Source of the DNA: Ctena decussata
Lineage: Eukaryota; Mollusca; Bivalvia; Lucinida; Lucinidae
Reading direction: 5' to 3'
Assembly: GCA_963989385.1 (NCBI GenBank)
Contig: OZ022502.1
Location: 8,338,501-8,402,500 of the forward strand
DNA length: 64,000 nucleotides
In this document: piece by piece, positions 53,352 through 63,771 of the stretch
Numbering within the stretch: the stretch's first letter is position 1
Layout of the letters: each line of letters starts with the position of its first letter
Notes under the pieces: model-generated
What the model was told of the DNA's origin: nothing
The model's database searches: none
Seen by the model: only the letters and a program-made list of their open reading frames with translations
Position numbers and translations under genes: made by a program

Positions 53352-55043
53352 GGGCCCACTTCGAATCGAACTAAAGTTCCTACCATTGTAAAATTTTGGG
53401 CATGCGCACTCGCATTACCAATCGAACGCCAAAAGTTGCTACAATAGTAGATTTCCATGGAAACCGAAATAAATACTGTGTATTTCTTTGCTTTTCCGTA
53501 GTTGCATTCTTTATTTCTTTATGAAAACAGGAAAAGAAACATTATTATTCATCAAATGACAGTTTGCACACAACTTTGTAAGACACCCACAAATCGCGAG
53601 GGTCTTCCGCGGCCACCATCTTACTACTAGAGTAACGGCGGTCTCAACATCCGTAGAGCTTCAGTAAGTTCATGACGTCATTATAGTATTTTGATGTTCA
53701 AGTGTCCAATATGTACAAGAAGGCATCACAACAGATAAATGTTTTAAAACGCATCGGGAAATATCTTAATTTTCAATCAAGGAAAGCAGTCTATCATGCT
53801 TTTATAATGTCAACTTTTAACTTTTGCCCATTTGTTTGGCACTTTTGTGCCAAGACCAACACAAATAAGCTAGAAAACATTCATTTTAGGGCTTTAAAGT
53901 TTATTTTTCACGATTTTGATGCTTCTTATGAAAATCTACTTCAGAGAGCAGGCACTACCACTCTCCATTTATCTCGTTTAAGAAATCTCGCTTTAGAAAC
54001 TTTTAAAATCATTCATGGTAAATCACCAGTATATCTTCAAAATTTTATATGTCTTAAAGATTCTTCGTATAATTTTAGGTATTCAAACCTCCTTTAAATC
54101 CCCACAGCCAGGAGCACAAGGTATGGTACGAATAATTTTAGGTTCCAGGCAGCGAAGCTTTGGAATGCGCTGCCGGAAGAAGCTAGGAAAATAACAAGTT
54201 TTAATGATTTTAAGTCTTTTATTAAAAATTGGAATGGAGTTCATTGTAAATGTGCAATGTGCCGATGATATCCTGGTGCTCGTGGAACTGAGTTTTTTCC
54301 AACTGTGATATTTTACTTGTATGCTACGATTATTTTATATTTTATTCTTAATATATAGATGTTTCTTACCCTGTACATTGCATATTTAATTAGGCTGTAT
54401 GTTAGAATTTGACGTTCTCACCACCTCTGTAACTTGCTTTGGTTCCATTTTCGATTTCGGAACAAGGTTCCTTACCAATTGTCTTATCTACACCCACATC
54501 ATACTCTTTTACAAATTATCATTATTTATTCACTTAGTTATTTAAATTTCATTTGTTTGAAAATGTGTGTGATAAAACCTGTGATATTTTTAGCATGTTA
54601 GTCGATTGAAAAAGCTCCTGGGAGCTTGAGTTATTTATGTTGTACAAATGTACCAACTTGAAATAAAATTTACTTGACTTGACTTGTAGCAACAGCACTT
54701 CGATTGAAACTTTAGTAATTATAGTAACTACTATAGTTCGAGTCGAAGTTGGCCCAGACCGACGTTACTCTAGTTGCAAGATGGCGGCCGCTGAAGACTC
54801 TCGCGTTTGTTTTACTGAGTTGTTTCTTTTCCATTATTTTAGGGCACATTTTATCATTTAATCTATAAAATTATCGTTTTTTAAGACGACATGCACGGAA
54901 AATGCAATGAAATGCACAGTATTTATTTCCGTTTCCATGACAATCTACTATTGTAGCAACTTTGGCGTTCGACTGGTAATGCGAGTGCGCATGCCCAAAA
55001 ATTCTACTATGGTAGGAACTTTAGTTCGATTCGGAGTGGGCCA
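53352..55043. mobile_element. Foldback element with ~295-bp arms, split by a retrotransposon
   Basis: The left arm 53352-53645 (GGCCCACTTCGAATCGAACT, GGGCATGCGCACTCGCATTA, CCAATCGAACGCC, GTAGATTTCCATGGAAACC, CCGCGGCCACCATCTTACTA) is inverted in 54750-55043. A related partial end lies just outside at 53242-53340. The centre holds an unrelated retrotransposon 3' end (53700-54690). No protein of its own. Confidence 0.78.
53700..54690 (+). pseudogene. Non-LTR retrotransposon C-terminal fragment, ACTTG tail
   Basis: Encodes NMYKKASQQINVLKRIGKYL, FIMSTFNFCPFVWHFCAKTN, NKLENIHFRALKFIFHDF, LETFKIIHGKSPVYLQNFIC, then after a frameshift near 54090 NNFRFQAAKLWNALPEEARK and WNGVHCKCAMCR. The 3' part ends in ACTTGACTTGACTTG (about 54676-54690). 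It is 5'-truncated. Confidence 0.88.
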
Positions 55044-55074
55044 TAGTTGTGAAACTCAGTTATCACGGCTTTAA

Positions 55075-56272
55075 ATGACTGGGCTAAAATCTTGGATAAG
55101 GGCGGTCAGGTTGACACTTTTATCTTTGACTTCGAGAAAGCTTTTGACCCCCCCCCCCCCCCTCCTCATGAATTACTTAAATGTAAGCTATATGTCTATG
55201 ATATTGGTGGGAGGACTCTAAAATGAATAGATTCTTTTCTTTGTTACAGGCAGCAGCGTGTAGCTGTAAATGGAGTTAAATCAGATTGGGCCCCAGTGTT
55301 GTAAGGTGTTCCCCGGGGCACCGTGCTTGGACCATTGTTGTTCCCGTTGCACATTAACAATATAACAAAAACTATTGACTCGGAATTAAGGCTTTTTGCT
55401 GACAACTGTGTTGCTATCGTGAAATCAGTGAAGACACGTTGAAACTTCAGGAGGATATAGATCGTTCAGGGTGTTGGGCAAGGAGTTTGGGCATGAGATT
55501 TCAAATGCAATATAATGCAAATTACAAGAAAACGGATCAAGAAGATCAATGCTTCCAATACCTTAGAGGGAACGGTCCTTAATAACGTAGAAACTATCAA
55601 GTATCCATTACCAATGATTTGAAACGGAACACACAAGTCAACAATATTTGCACAAAGGCCAATAGGACCATTGGCTTCCTCAGACGTAGCTTGGCAGCAT
55701 GTCCACAAGACGTTAAAGAGTCCGCATACAAGGGACAGGTGCGTCCAGTCTTGGAGTATGATAGTTCAGTTTGGGACCCTCAAAGTATAATTCTTCAAGA
55801 TGAACTTGAAAAGGTACAGACAAGGGCAGCTAGATTTGTAACGGGGAATTACACATATAAAACTGAGAGTATGACTGGCATTCTGGAGAAACTTTGTAGG
55901 AATCCCTGAAAAAGAGAAGGGAAGATAGTAGACTCATAATGCTTTACAAAGGTCTGAAGGGTGCAGCCAGTATACCCATAAATGACATTGTTCCCCCAAG
56001 TAGGCGTACCAGGAATCATCATTCCCTGGCATTTCAAACCCCATTGGCTGGGACTGACATTTACAAGTCCAGTTTCTTCCCCCAGACTATTAGAGATTGG
56101 AATTCCTTGGAAGATTCCATTATTTCTGCTGCCGAATGTGCAGAGGATTCAGTTACTAAGTTTACTTCTCTTGTAAGGGCTAGGGAGTAGTTTCCCTGAT
56201 TCACAGGTCCTGGTGAATGATTGTCCTTGGTCGTATCACCAGTAAACAATTCTGATTCTGATTCTGATTTTG
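55075..56272 (+). pseudogene. Non-LTR reverse transcriptase relic, ATTCTG tail
   Basis: Broken frames give WAKILDKGGQVDTFIFDFEK with AFD, then a C homopolymer (55147-55162), QQRVAVNGVKSDWAPVL, GVPRGTVLGPLLF, LRLFADNCVAIVKS, then NRTIGFLRRSLAACPQDVKE, VRPVLEYDSSVWDP, HHSLAFQTPLAGTDIYKSSF and WNSLEDSIISAAECAEDS. The catalytic box reads FADN where FADD is expected, so it is dead even aside from the frameshifts. It is the same family as 39805-40078. Confidence 0.88.
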
Positions 56273-58036
56273 ACGAGTTTCATCTCACGCTAAAAGTTGC
56301 TAGCTCAATACGAGAAGGCTGTTCACCAATAGTTTGGTTATCCTTTAGGTCCAAAATATAGTTTTTTGAATAAAGTTTTGATATGCACATAACATCGAAA
56401 TTTTATGCAAAAACAGATCTGTCCGAAGGTACCATACTCCTATAAAACCATTGGCCGGTACGATCGCACTCTTTTTCAGCTTGTTTTCAGGAATGTCACG
56501 CCGCTAAAAGGTTATTCCAGTTGAAGTAATCGAGTGAACTGTATTAATTGTGAAATGATTTAGATAAATATATATCTAAGCCGACTCACAATAAGTATTT
56601 TGGTTTTCTTGCTGAAAAGCAAATACTAAAACCCGAATACAAAGGTATTGGAGATCGGGGGAGGATATGTGTGCAACGTTACCAGAGAGTGTACCTTCGG
56701 ACATAAGCGACCGGCAAAGACTCAGATCAGAGTGCATATCCGCACAAGCAGATCAGGACCTTTTCTGTTCGCATGAACATCTATAAATTCCAGACAGTCT
56801 ATAGAGCAAAATTTGAAATGTCAACATCGGCAGAATGGAATCTTATTAATCAGGGGATAAAATGAACTTATTTTTGTTAAGATAAATATCTTTCTCTATG
56901 AGTCAAGATAAAAATCAAATTATGAAGACAGAATCGGAAATTTCATATTGGCGGCGATGCAACAGCGGGAGCGTTTCTAATATCAATACAAAAATTGTAC
57001 ATGGCTGTTTTCAGTTATAAGATTTGGAAAGACTATTTACAAAACCTGAATTGATGCATTTATCTAACTAACAAGTATTCATTAGAGCCTATAGCCTATG
57101 ATCGAATGTATCAATATATGTCTGCCTGTCTGTCTCTCTGTCTGTCCCTCAGCTGTTACCATATATGGCATTCGTGTTGTTTATTTGTTTTCATTATGTC
57201 ATTGCCATCTTTAAAGATCGTTCTGTACTCTGTTTACTGGAAGAGTTGGCGCTTGGTATATCATATTAACTGGACAGGGTGGCTGGACAAGAGCTTCTGT
57301 TCCTTTTTAAGATGCCAAGAGTTAGTATTGATGAAAGCAGATTTACATTACCAATGTCACAGAAACATACGGAACAAATTTTGACTTGATTAGAACAGCT
57401 TCTCTGCTTCTCCCCTATCTTCTGCTGAAGAGTACCAATGACTGTATCTCTGGTTTCATTTAACCATATTCTATTGTTTATCAGCAACTAGCAAGCAAAG
57501 GGTTGGGCCACAAGTTCTGCAAAAAACAACAACATTTATTAGGCAGGGTATTATATTTGGCGAGGAACTTTCTGATGTGCAATGATACCATCGCTTCAGG
57601 CTCAGCTTTTGCAGATTCGATCAGCATTTCTGACTGCAGTAGCTCAGTCAGTGTACTTACAATAGTATTAAGTAGTTTGATTAGGTGAATAGATGTACTT
57701 CCATATCCTCAGACATTTCGATACAGGAAAACAACTTTTGTGGCTCCCCGTGTATGGCTTCTGGTCTTCCTGTCAGTTTCCTTTGGTGGCAGGGCCTGGT
57801 ATACTCGGATCTCCTCTTTGAGGGAGAAGCCTGCTTCCGAGCGAGAGGGCCCTGTGGGAAATGGAGAGCTCCATCTGGAGATGCACCTTTTCACCGTAAA
57901 GTTGTTAACATTACCATGATACGACCGTACACAGTGATATCAATTGAACTGCTGATCTTCTTTTTAAATATTCATTTTTTTATATCATCAAGGCCTCCTA
58001 CAACTGAATTTAGGACAGGAGGCTAATATCCGATCG
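56273..58036. other. No gene recognised
   Basis: ORFs up to 113 codons (57685-58026) without recognisable domains. A partial MITE-like word set (GACTCAGATCAGAGTGC, CAGATCAGGACC) lies near 56715-56760. CTGTCTGTCTCTCTGTCTGT low complexity at 57118-57146. Confidence 0.4.
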
Positions 58037-58038
58037 TA

Positions 58039-58941
58039 CAAGGGCTATCCATAAAGAGTGGGACTTTATCTATAATTTGTGACTCTGTACGTTTTTCATA
58101 TCGAAAATTTGACCACTGCATGGCAAATCTTATAGCGCATACAACAAAGTATCCCAAATTTTCATCTACCCTTGATTTCTTGTTGCATAGCAACGACAGA
58201 AGGCAAGGGAAAAGCTCCTGGCCATGTTTGTAAAAATGGTTGCCGTGGTTACTGGAACCCTCATATTAAGTCCAAACATATTTTGTTTTATACCATACTA
58301 TGTTTGGGTCATAGTTTGTGAAAATAACTCATTTTGGACTGAAATTGGTAAAGAAGCTTGAAATTTTAGTCTAAAGTTGAAAAAAGGGCAAACTTGAGAA
58401 TTGTAAATGGGGTCGGGCATAAGACAGGTGTCATAAATTAAAAGTAAATTTATATCATGACAAGCACTTAACTCTAAACGGTGGGGTTTACCATATAAAA
58501 TGCAATGCACATATTAATGAAACACACAGTTGATGTCCTTTGTGTTGCTTAGCAACAGAAAATCGTGCATTCTACTTAAGGTCATATTTCCTGGAATAGA
58601 CTGGTTGCTAGGCAACCATCCGTCAATGGGCTTACCTATAGACCAAATGAAATAAGCAAAATTCAAACGTAATGCAACCAAATATAAAAATGTCATAATA
58701 TGTTCTGATACCACTATTTGGATAAATGTCAGACCTTGAATTATGAAGCAAAGCCCGGCCAATGACTTACCTGGTGCCTTACATTTGGAACCATAGCCGA
58801 ATAAGTTGTTGGCAAATTTGATGAAACATGTACCACAGGGAGGTGAGATATTGGTCTTGCAAATGAAGGTAAAATTTTCAAGTAGTGGGGTAGGGTTCGT
58901 ATAATATCAAACAAGTCCCACTCTTTATTGGATGACCCTCG
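58039..58941. mobile_element. Mariner-type MITE 3 (903 bp)
   Basis: The left end CAAGGGCTATCCATAAAGAG and the inverted right end CGAGGGTCATCCAATAAAGA both continue to GTGGGACTT. TA flanks both sides (58037-58038, 58942-58943). X-box-like words GTTGCATAGCAAC (58182), GTTGCTTAGCAAC (58544) and GTTGCTAGGCAAC (58604) lie inside. No transposase ORF. Length is almost that of MITEs 1 and 2. Confidence 0.9.
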
Positions 58942-58943
58942 TA

Positions 58944-59344
58944 CCGTTATGGCTGTCCGAAAGTACCAGATACCGTCCGAAGATACCTTACCCCAAATGC
59001 AACAGTGCACTTATCAGCTTTTTGCTATAAATAGTTAAATGCTGGATTCCCGCTTAATGAAACAAATAGCTGAGCCATTTTTCTATTCAAAACAATCGGT
59101 TTCCATAGTTTAGTATAAAATGAGCATCCTTCAGAAGCCGGGAACATGTATAGCGTCCGATGTTGCCGGTAATGACCCTACTAGAGTGTGCCCTAAAACC
59201 CCTGAATGATATTTCTTTTTCTTTCAACTGGCTAAAAGGCAATGATGACACCACCCTGAAGCTACATGATATGTTTTATTCTAATTTGAAGCAACTAAGT
59301 GACTGTTTTAGGTTGGTTTCACTTTTTTCACAGAAAAAGCTGGC
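58944..59344. other. Nothing firmly recognised
   Basis: Contains TACCGTCCGAAGATACC (58970s) and CGTCCGATGTTGCCGGTAAT (59157), words that recur inverted near 45287-45330. This hints at another dispersed repeat. The 62-codon ORF at 59160 may include retrotransposon sequence but is unclear. Confidence 0.4.
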
Positions 59345-60420
59345 GTAACTAAATACCGGAAAACGTACGAGAATCATTAACAACAGATTATCAGATTGGG
59401 CAGAAAATTACTTTATTCTTAATGAGGCAAAGGCTGGTTTTAGACCCGGCATGGGTACAGTGAATAATGATTTTGTGCTGCGTGGGTTAATTTCTCACAT
59501 ACTGAATCAGGGTAAAAAGTTATATTGTGCTTTTATTGATTTTTCAAAAGCTTTTGATTATGTTGTTCGCGAAAACTTATGGTAGATCCATAAGCTTGAA
59601 TTATTTGACATATTAATAACTCCGATTCTAAATCATGGTTGTGAAGTTGGTTTTTATTTTCAAGCAAATTTAGTTGAAAGGGGCATATGCAGTTTTGCAA
59701 ACAAATTTTAGGCATAAAGAAGACAACACAAAGTGATTTTGTTAATGGAGAGTTGGGAAGAACAAATTATATCACACGAATATATTTTATCATTATGAAA
59801 AAAATGGTTAAATTTTTAATTAGGCCTAAGAACAAATACGTTTGAAACGTTTATGATATGATGGTAAGTGATATTGAAATATATCCGAATAAAGTTAACT
59901 GGGCCTCATTAGTTCGTCATTTATTACTATCTTTAGGATTTTATGAAGTATGGCTAAATCAAGGGGTGGGGGATTACAAGAGATTTTTATCAGCTTTCAG
60001 TCAGCGGTTAACGGACACATTTATTCAGAATTGGCGCTCAAGATTGGAGAATTCTTCAAGAGCAAACTTCTATAAATCAGTTGCTTCATTTCAGTTTCAG
60101 CCTTAATTGAAAGCTCTTAATATTTATTGATTCTCTCAAGCTATAAGCAAGTTAAGAGTACCATCACATCGTTTAGCAATAGAATCTGGTAGATGGGCAA
60201 GACCAAACAGTATCCCAATTAATGAAAGAAAATGTTCAGTTTGTTTCGTGTTAGAGGACGAGTTTCATCTTATATTAGAGTGTCCGCTTTATGTAGAGTT
60301 AAGAAAAAAAGTTATATAGATTCATATTACTGGAAAAGAGCAAGTCTGTTTAAGTTTATAGAACTAATTAACACGACTAATCAAAACAAAAATACGCAAA
60401 TAAGGTGTTTTCATTTATAA
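59345..60420 (+). pseudogene. Non-LTR reverse transcriptase relic with internal deletion
   Basis: Reads NNRLSDWAENYFILNEAKAG, FRPGMGTVNNDFVLRGLI, GKKLYCAFIDFSKAFDYVVR, then a stop and loss of the central palm including the catalytic YADD region. It resumes with ICSFANKF, GFYEVWLNQGVGDYKRFL, RLAIESGRWARPNSIPINER and the zinc-knuckle-like CSVCFVLEDEFHLILECPLY. The block order resembles the 24-30 kb element, so they may belong to related clades. Confidence 0.82.
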
Positions 60421-60632
60421 AGCTTTCGAACTTAGAAACGAAATATTATATAGAAATACAAAACATGACCTACATTATGACTGATTTAATCACTGTGTCA
60501 GGTAGTAGAAAGCTGTACTTTAAAAAATACTATATAAGGAAATATATATTGCTAATGGCGTATACAGTAATTACATCTTTTTGGAATACATGTAATTTGG
60601 GAAGCCTTTTTGTTTGATATGTCTATAAAATA
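60421..60632. other. Nothing recognised
   Basis: AT-rich flank between a retrotransposon relic and the tandem duplication. Confidence 0.4.
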
Positions 60633-61150
60633 TTTTACCTGGCATGTCAAGTCTGTATGTGTGCCGTACGTATCTCGGCTGAAATGATACATGGACCAGC
60701 GTTGGGGACATGATTGTCAGGACGATGGCTCCGCCACATATCCCCATGCCGCTAGGACCAAAAAGCATATCCTGAAACTATTATACACAAGATACGTAGG
60801 GTACACATCAATGATAATGTCTAAATTGTGAAAAAGTTAAGTTTTGATTCCCGTGGGTGTTGATAAAGCCAAGTATATCATCCAGCTGTTAATATCTCTG
60901 TTTTCATAGTGTTGTCATTTAGCCTATTTCATTGATATACGTATGTAGTCTAGGAAAATATTATATGACATGTCCAGCTGGATGTGTGTCGTATGTACCT
61001 CGTCAGAAACGCTACGTGGACCGGCGTTGGGGACGTGCTTGGTTGGACATTGGTTTCCGCCACACGTCCCCAAGCCTCCGGGACCAATCAGCATTTTTGA
61101 ACTGTAAGGCACGAGGAACATAGGGTACACATCAATGATAATGTCAAAAT
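60633..61150 (-). repeat. Diverged tandem duplication with exon-like features
   Basis: 60625-60830 and 60955-61160 are imperfect direct copies sharing GTTGGGGAC(A/G)TG, CCGCCACA(T/C)(A/G)TCCCCA, GGGTACACATCAATGATAAT and flanks. On the minus strand copy 1 has a TTTCAG| acceptor near 60775, an open stretch DMLFGPSGMGICGG... and a CCAG|GTAAAAT donor near 60634. Copy 2 has CTTACAG| and KMLIGPGGLGTCGG but no matching donor, and a one-base indel shifts its frame. This could be a duplicated exon; no family is recognised. Confidence 0.4.
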
Positions 61151-61489
61151 TGTGTACTATATAAGTTCCCAAATCTCGTCGGTCTGGATATTACTACTAT
61201 TATTTGTCTATATAAAATTATGTTTCATAATGCATTAACTGGCTTAAATAATGTTTGCTGCTGTCTTAGATTAGGCTATATGTAAAACACCTTCTCCGCG
61301 TTATTATTACATGTATTGGTTTCATATTCGTAAGACATTTTACAACTAGTATGTATCTTATATGATGCTTTGTTGTAATGTTATATGTCTATACTGTCGA
61401 CTAGTCGTCATAATATATGTAAATAATTGTATCCACATGGGCTTTATAGCCTTTTGGAATTTGCTAATAAACTTCTGATCTGTTCTGTC
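61151..61489. other. Nothing recognised
   Basis: AT-rich. AATAAACTTCTGATCTGTTCTG near 61466 resembles a retrotransposon 3' end but is not otherwise supported. Confidence 0.35.
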
Positions 61490-62080
61490 GCACAACTCAA
61501 TTTAATTGTGTGCTTAAGACGGTTATAAATCCCTTCAACAAATATTGCATTGACGTAATCAGGAGTCAACTCGCCCCAAGACAACTCACCCCACAAAAAC
61601 AACTCGACCCAGGACAACCCGCCACATATTTTTTCGACGCAGTCGTCTGTCGAGTATGATTTTAGTTTTGTTCCATATGGAACAAGATTTCATTGGTCAA
61701 ATAACGCATATGTCAATAATTAAGCAATAATATGAAAGGGCAATGGATATTTAACACGTCCCCCCCCCACCCGCTCCCCTACTCCCCACTCCTACCCCGG
61801 CTCAGTCTTGAGATAGGTCACTGTCGCTATCTAGTGTCAAAATTACGATTGCGGGTGCCCACCGACATAGCTCACTTGAGTCATATTCATGAAAGTTATT
61901 GTAAACTCTTCACCTAGAGACATATTACTAAACACACTTGCATTTAATCTGCGCCGATTATCTTTTTTAAAGGTTTTTCTTGTTTAACTTACCGCAAGTC
62001 AACTCGTGCCATATCATAAACATGCTAAAAGTCAATTCGCTTCACATTCTGACAACTCGGCCCAGATTTATTATAGAACA
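61490..62080 (+). mobile_element. Single-arm copy of the foldback family
   Basis: Matches the inner right arm of 40120-44443: TTTAATTGTGTGCTTAAG, AATCAGGAGTCAACTCGCCC, GACCCAGGACAACCCGCC, GCGCCGATTATCTTTTTTAA, TTAACTTACCGCAAGTCAAC and CGGCCCAGATTTATTATAGA. It keeps the segment missing from the left arm there, which shows that segment is native to the family. No inverted partner was found here. Confidence 0.8.
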
Positions 62081-62330
62081 GAACAGAACATATTCTTTAT
62101 CTACACTCAGGTCTTTACAGACATATGAGCATTTGAAACACTATACATATACATGGGCATGGTCTAGAACTAACACAGTCACATAACATTCACATACAAT
62201 TACAATCACATAGTAAATCACAGAATAAACGAAATAATCACATAATCACTAATTCATATAGTATCCATACAGGCACACAACGGTTGACCATCGATGAACC
62301 AACGATGATTCAAAGTCACAATGTTGAGTC
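62081..62330 (-). repeat. Probable retrotransposon 3' tail (GTTCT repeats)
   Basis: On the minus strand a sequence ends TGTAGATAAAGAATATGTTC and TGTTCTGTTC, the form of a non-LTR 3' end with a short tandem tail. No coding part was recognised upstream. Confidence 0.4.
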
Positions 62331-62635
62331 AAAGTTTATTTAACACTGGTCAGAGTTGTGCGCCGGATGGGCTGTCTTTACACCAAGGTATGGGAGTGAT
62401 GTATTTAATACATGGGTAAGTAATAAAAAATGTCATAAATAGAGGATCGATACAGATGTGGGGGTGAAGTTCACATAGAAAGTCTTCTAGATGAGCAAGT
62501 AGTATTGAGTGTCACAGATAGAGGAATGATACTACAATTTATAATAAATGAGATTTATGCACTCCAAGAGGGAACGTACCGATAAAAAACAGTAATTAAT
62601 TGTTATTTAGCAAACGTGCCGTTATTTCAATTCAA
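62331..62635. other. Nothing recognised
   Basis: Words such as AACCAACGATGATTCAAAGTC (62300-62320) recur in related form at 63890-63930 (AACCAGAGTTGGTTCAAAGT), suggesting a low-copy dispersed repeat. Confidence 0.35.
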
Positions 62636-62700
62636 TTCAATTCTTTATTCGGGTTGCCAAATATATTTTGACGCACCTACAACCTTATAATTGTATTAAA
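62636..62700 (-). repeat. Probable retrotransposon 3' tail (GAATT repeats)
   Basis: The minus strand reads GGCAACCCGAATAAAGAATT then GAATTGAATTGAA, a polyadenylation-like hexamer (AATAAA) directly before a tandem tail. The coding part is not recognisable. Confidence 0.45.
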
Positions 62701-62836
62701 CTCTTACAAGCAGACAACTACGACACGTAGTCCCTGTGCAATCAACATTTTTTACGAGGTGAGATGGTCGTTTAAGGATAACGATTTATTATATACCTAA
62801 AAATTTGCTCCATTCACTTTACATTAGAGTAACCGT

Positions 62837-62890
62837 GCAATATTTTCTGCATATTGCACGGAGTCAAGTGCATATTGCACGGAGTTAAGG
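62837..62890. repeat. GCATATTGCACGGAGT repeat with small hairpin
   Basis: CCGTGCAATAT and ATATTGCACGG form 11-bp inverted arms with a 7-nt loop (about 62831-62859); GTGCATATTGCACGGAGTTA repeats the right arm immediately after. Confidence 0.7.
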
Positions 62891-62899
62891 AGTCACGTT

Positions 62900-63363
62900 C
62901 CCAAGAACTACTTTTGTTTTAAAAGAAGAAAAGTTTGGCGGCCATTTTGTCGTCGAGTGCAATTCAAAAACGAGTAGAATAATGACACTACTGTCGATCT
63001 CGGTGTTTAAATTACATGAAAGACAATTAAGTATAATTTACCTTTGATCCGTCACTCTATTAATTAATATTCTGCGATAAAAACGGAGATTTTCGTCAGA
63101 GCTGCTGAGAGTAAGACTCGAAAATGGCGCCCAGTTCTTGTAAACGTCAGCGTTTGTTTACTGACGTCACGTCCGATAACGTAACGTCATTAAACTTTCG
63201 CGCCATCAGGCGTGGCTTTTAGCGTGTATGAAGACACACAAAGGCATAATGTAATTTCAAATTTAAAACAAATTGTGGTTGCTATACCGAAATAATATTT
63301 TGATTTCGTACGTAGAGAGCACTGATCAAACTAGCAGACTAATATCAAAGGTATATAATAAAA
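62900..63363. other. CpG-containing stretch with a CRE-type site
   Basis: No ORF. 63100-63210 contains ACTGACGTCACGTCCGATAA with an exact TGACGTCA (63161-63168), ACGTAACGTCATT and TTTCGCGCC (E2F-like). Such a cluster can occur at promoters, but no transcript start or exon follows in either direction, so the role is undecided. Confidence 0.35.
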
Positions 63364-63490
63364 AGGTTATTGAATTTATATTGTGAAATATTCGGCACTC
63401 GTTCATATGGCGGAGACGCACTCGCAAGCTCGTGCGTCCTTCGCCATATGAACTCGTGCCGAATATTTCCCAATATAAATTCAATAACCT
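63364..63490. mobile_element. 127-bp foldback with ~59-bp arms
   Basis: AGGTTATTGAATTTATATTG ... GGCACTCGTTCATATGGCG on the left (63364-63425) is mirrored by CGCCATATGAACTCGTGCC ... CAATATAAATTCAATAACCT on the right (63432-63490), with few mismatches and almost no loop. It resembles a snapback MITE. The flanks are AT-rich, so a target duplication cannot be assigned. Confidence 0.88.
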
Positions 63491-63558
63491 ATAAATATGG
63501 ATATTGTCTGGAATTTTAAGGTATGCTTTAAAATATAGTGGTAATCTACTGATCTATA

Positions 63559-63771
63559 GGGTCAAGTCAGCGAAATCCGGACAGCAGGTAAATTCGGACA
63601 GTGACGCTGTTTCCCCCACATGTCAGTGGCTTGGAATTAAAACAAAGATAACTGGGCAAACTGTGAAAATCCCGATGCGACGGCTCATTATGGGCAGTCT
63701 CATCTGGATTTTCACTGTTTGCAATGGTGTGTCCAAATTCACCTGCCGTCCGACCTCATCTGACCCGACCC
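63559..63771. mobile_element. 213-bp MITE with TATA (or TA) flanks
   Basis: The left end GGGTCAAGTCAGCGAAATCC and inverted right end GGGTCGGGTCAGATGAGGTC continue with GGACAGCAGGTAAATTCGGA / GGACGGCAGGTGAATTTGGA. TATA lies on each side (63555-63558, 63772-63775). An inner inverted pair (TGTGAAAATCC / GGATTTTCAC) is present. The 90-codon ORF across it is chance. Confidence 0.8.

Noticed and set aside
57685..58026. 113-codon ORF as a host gene
   Set aside because: No recognisable domain, no splice or promoter support, and it ends next to a MITE; kept only as undecided intergenic sequence.
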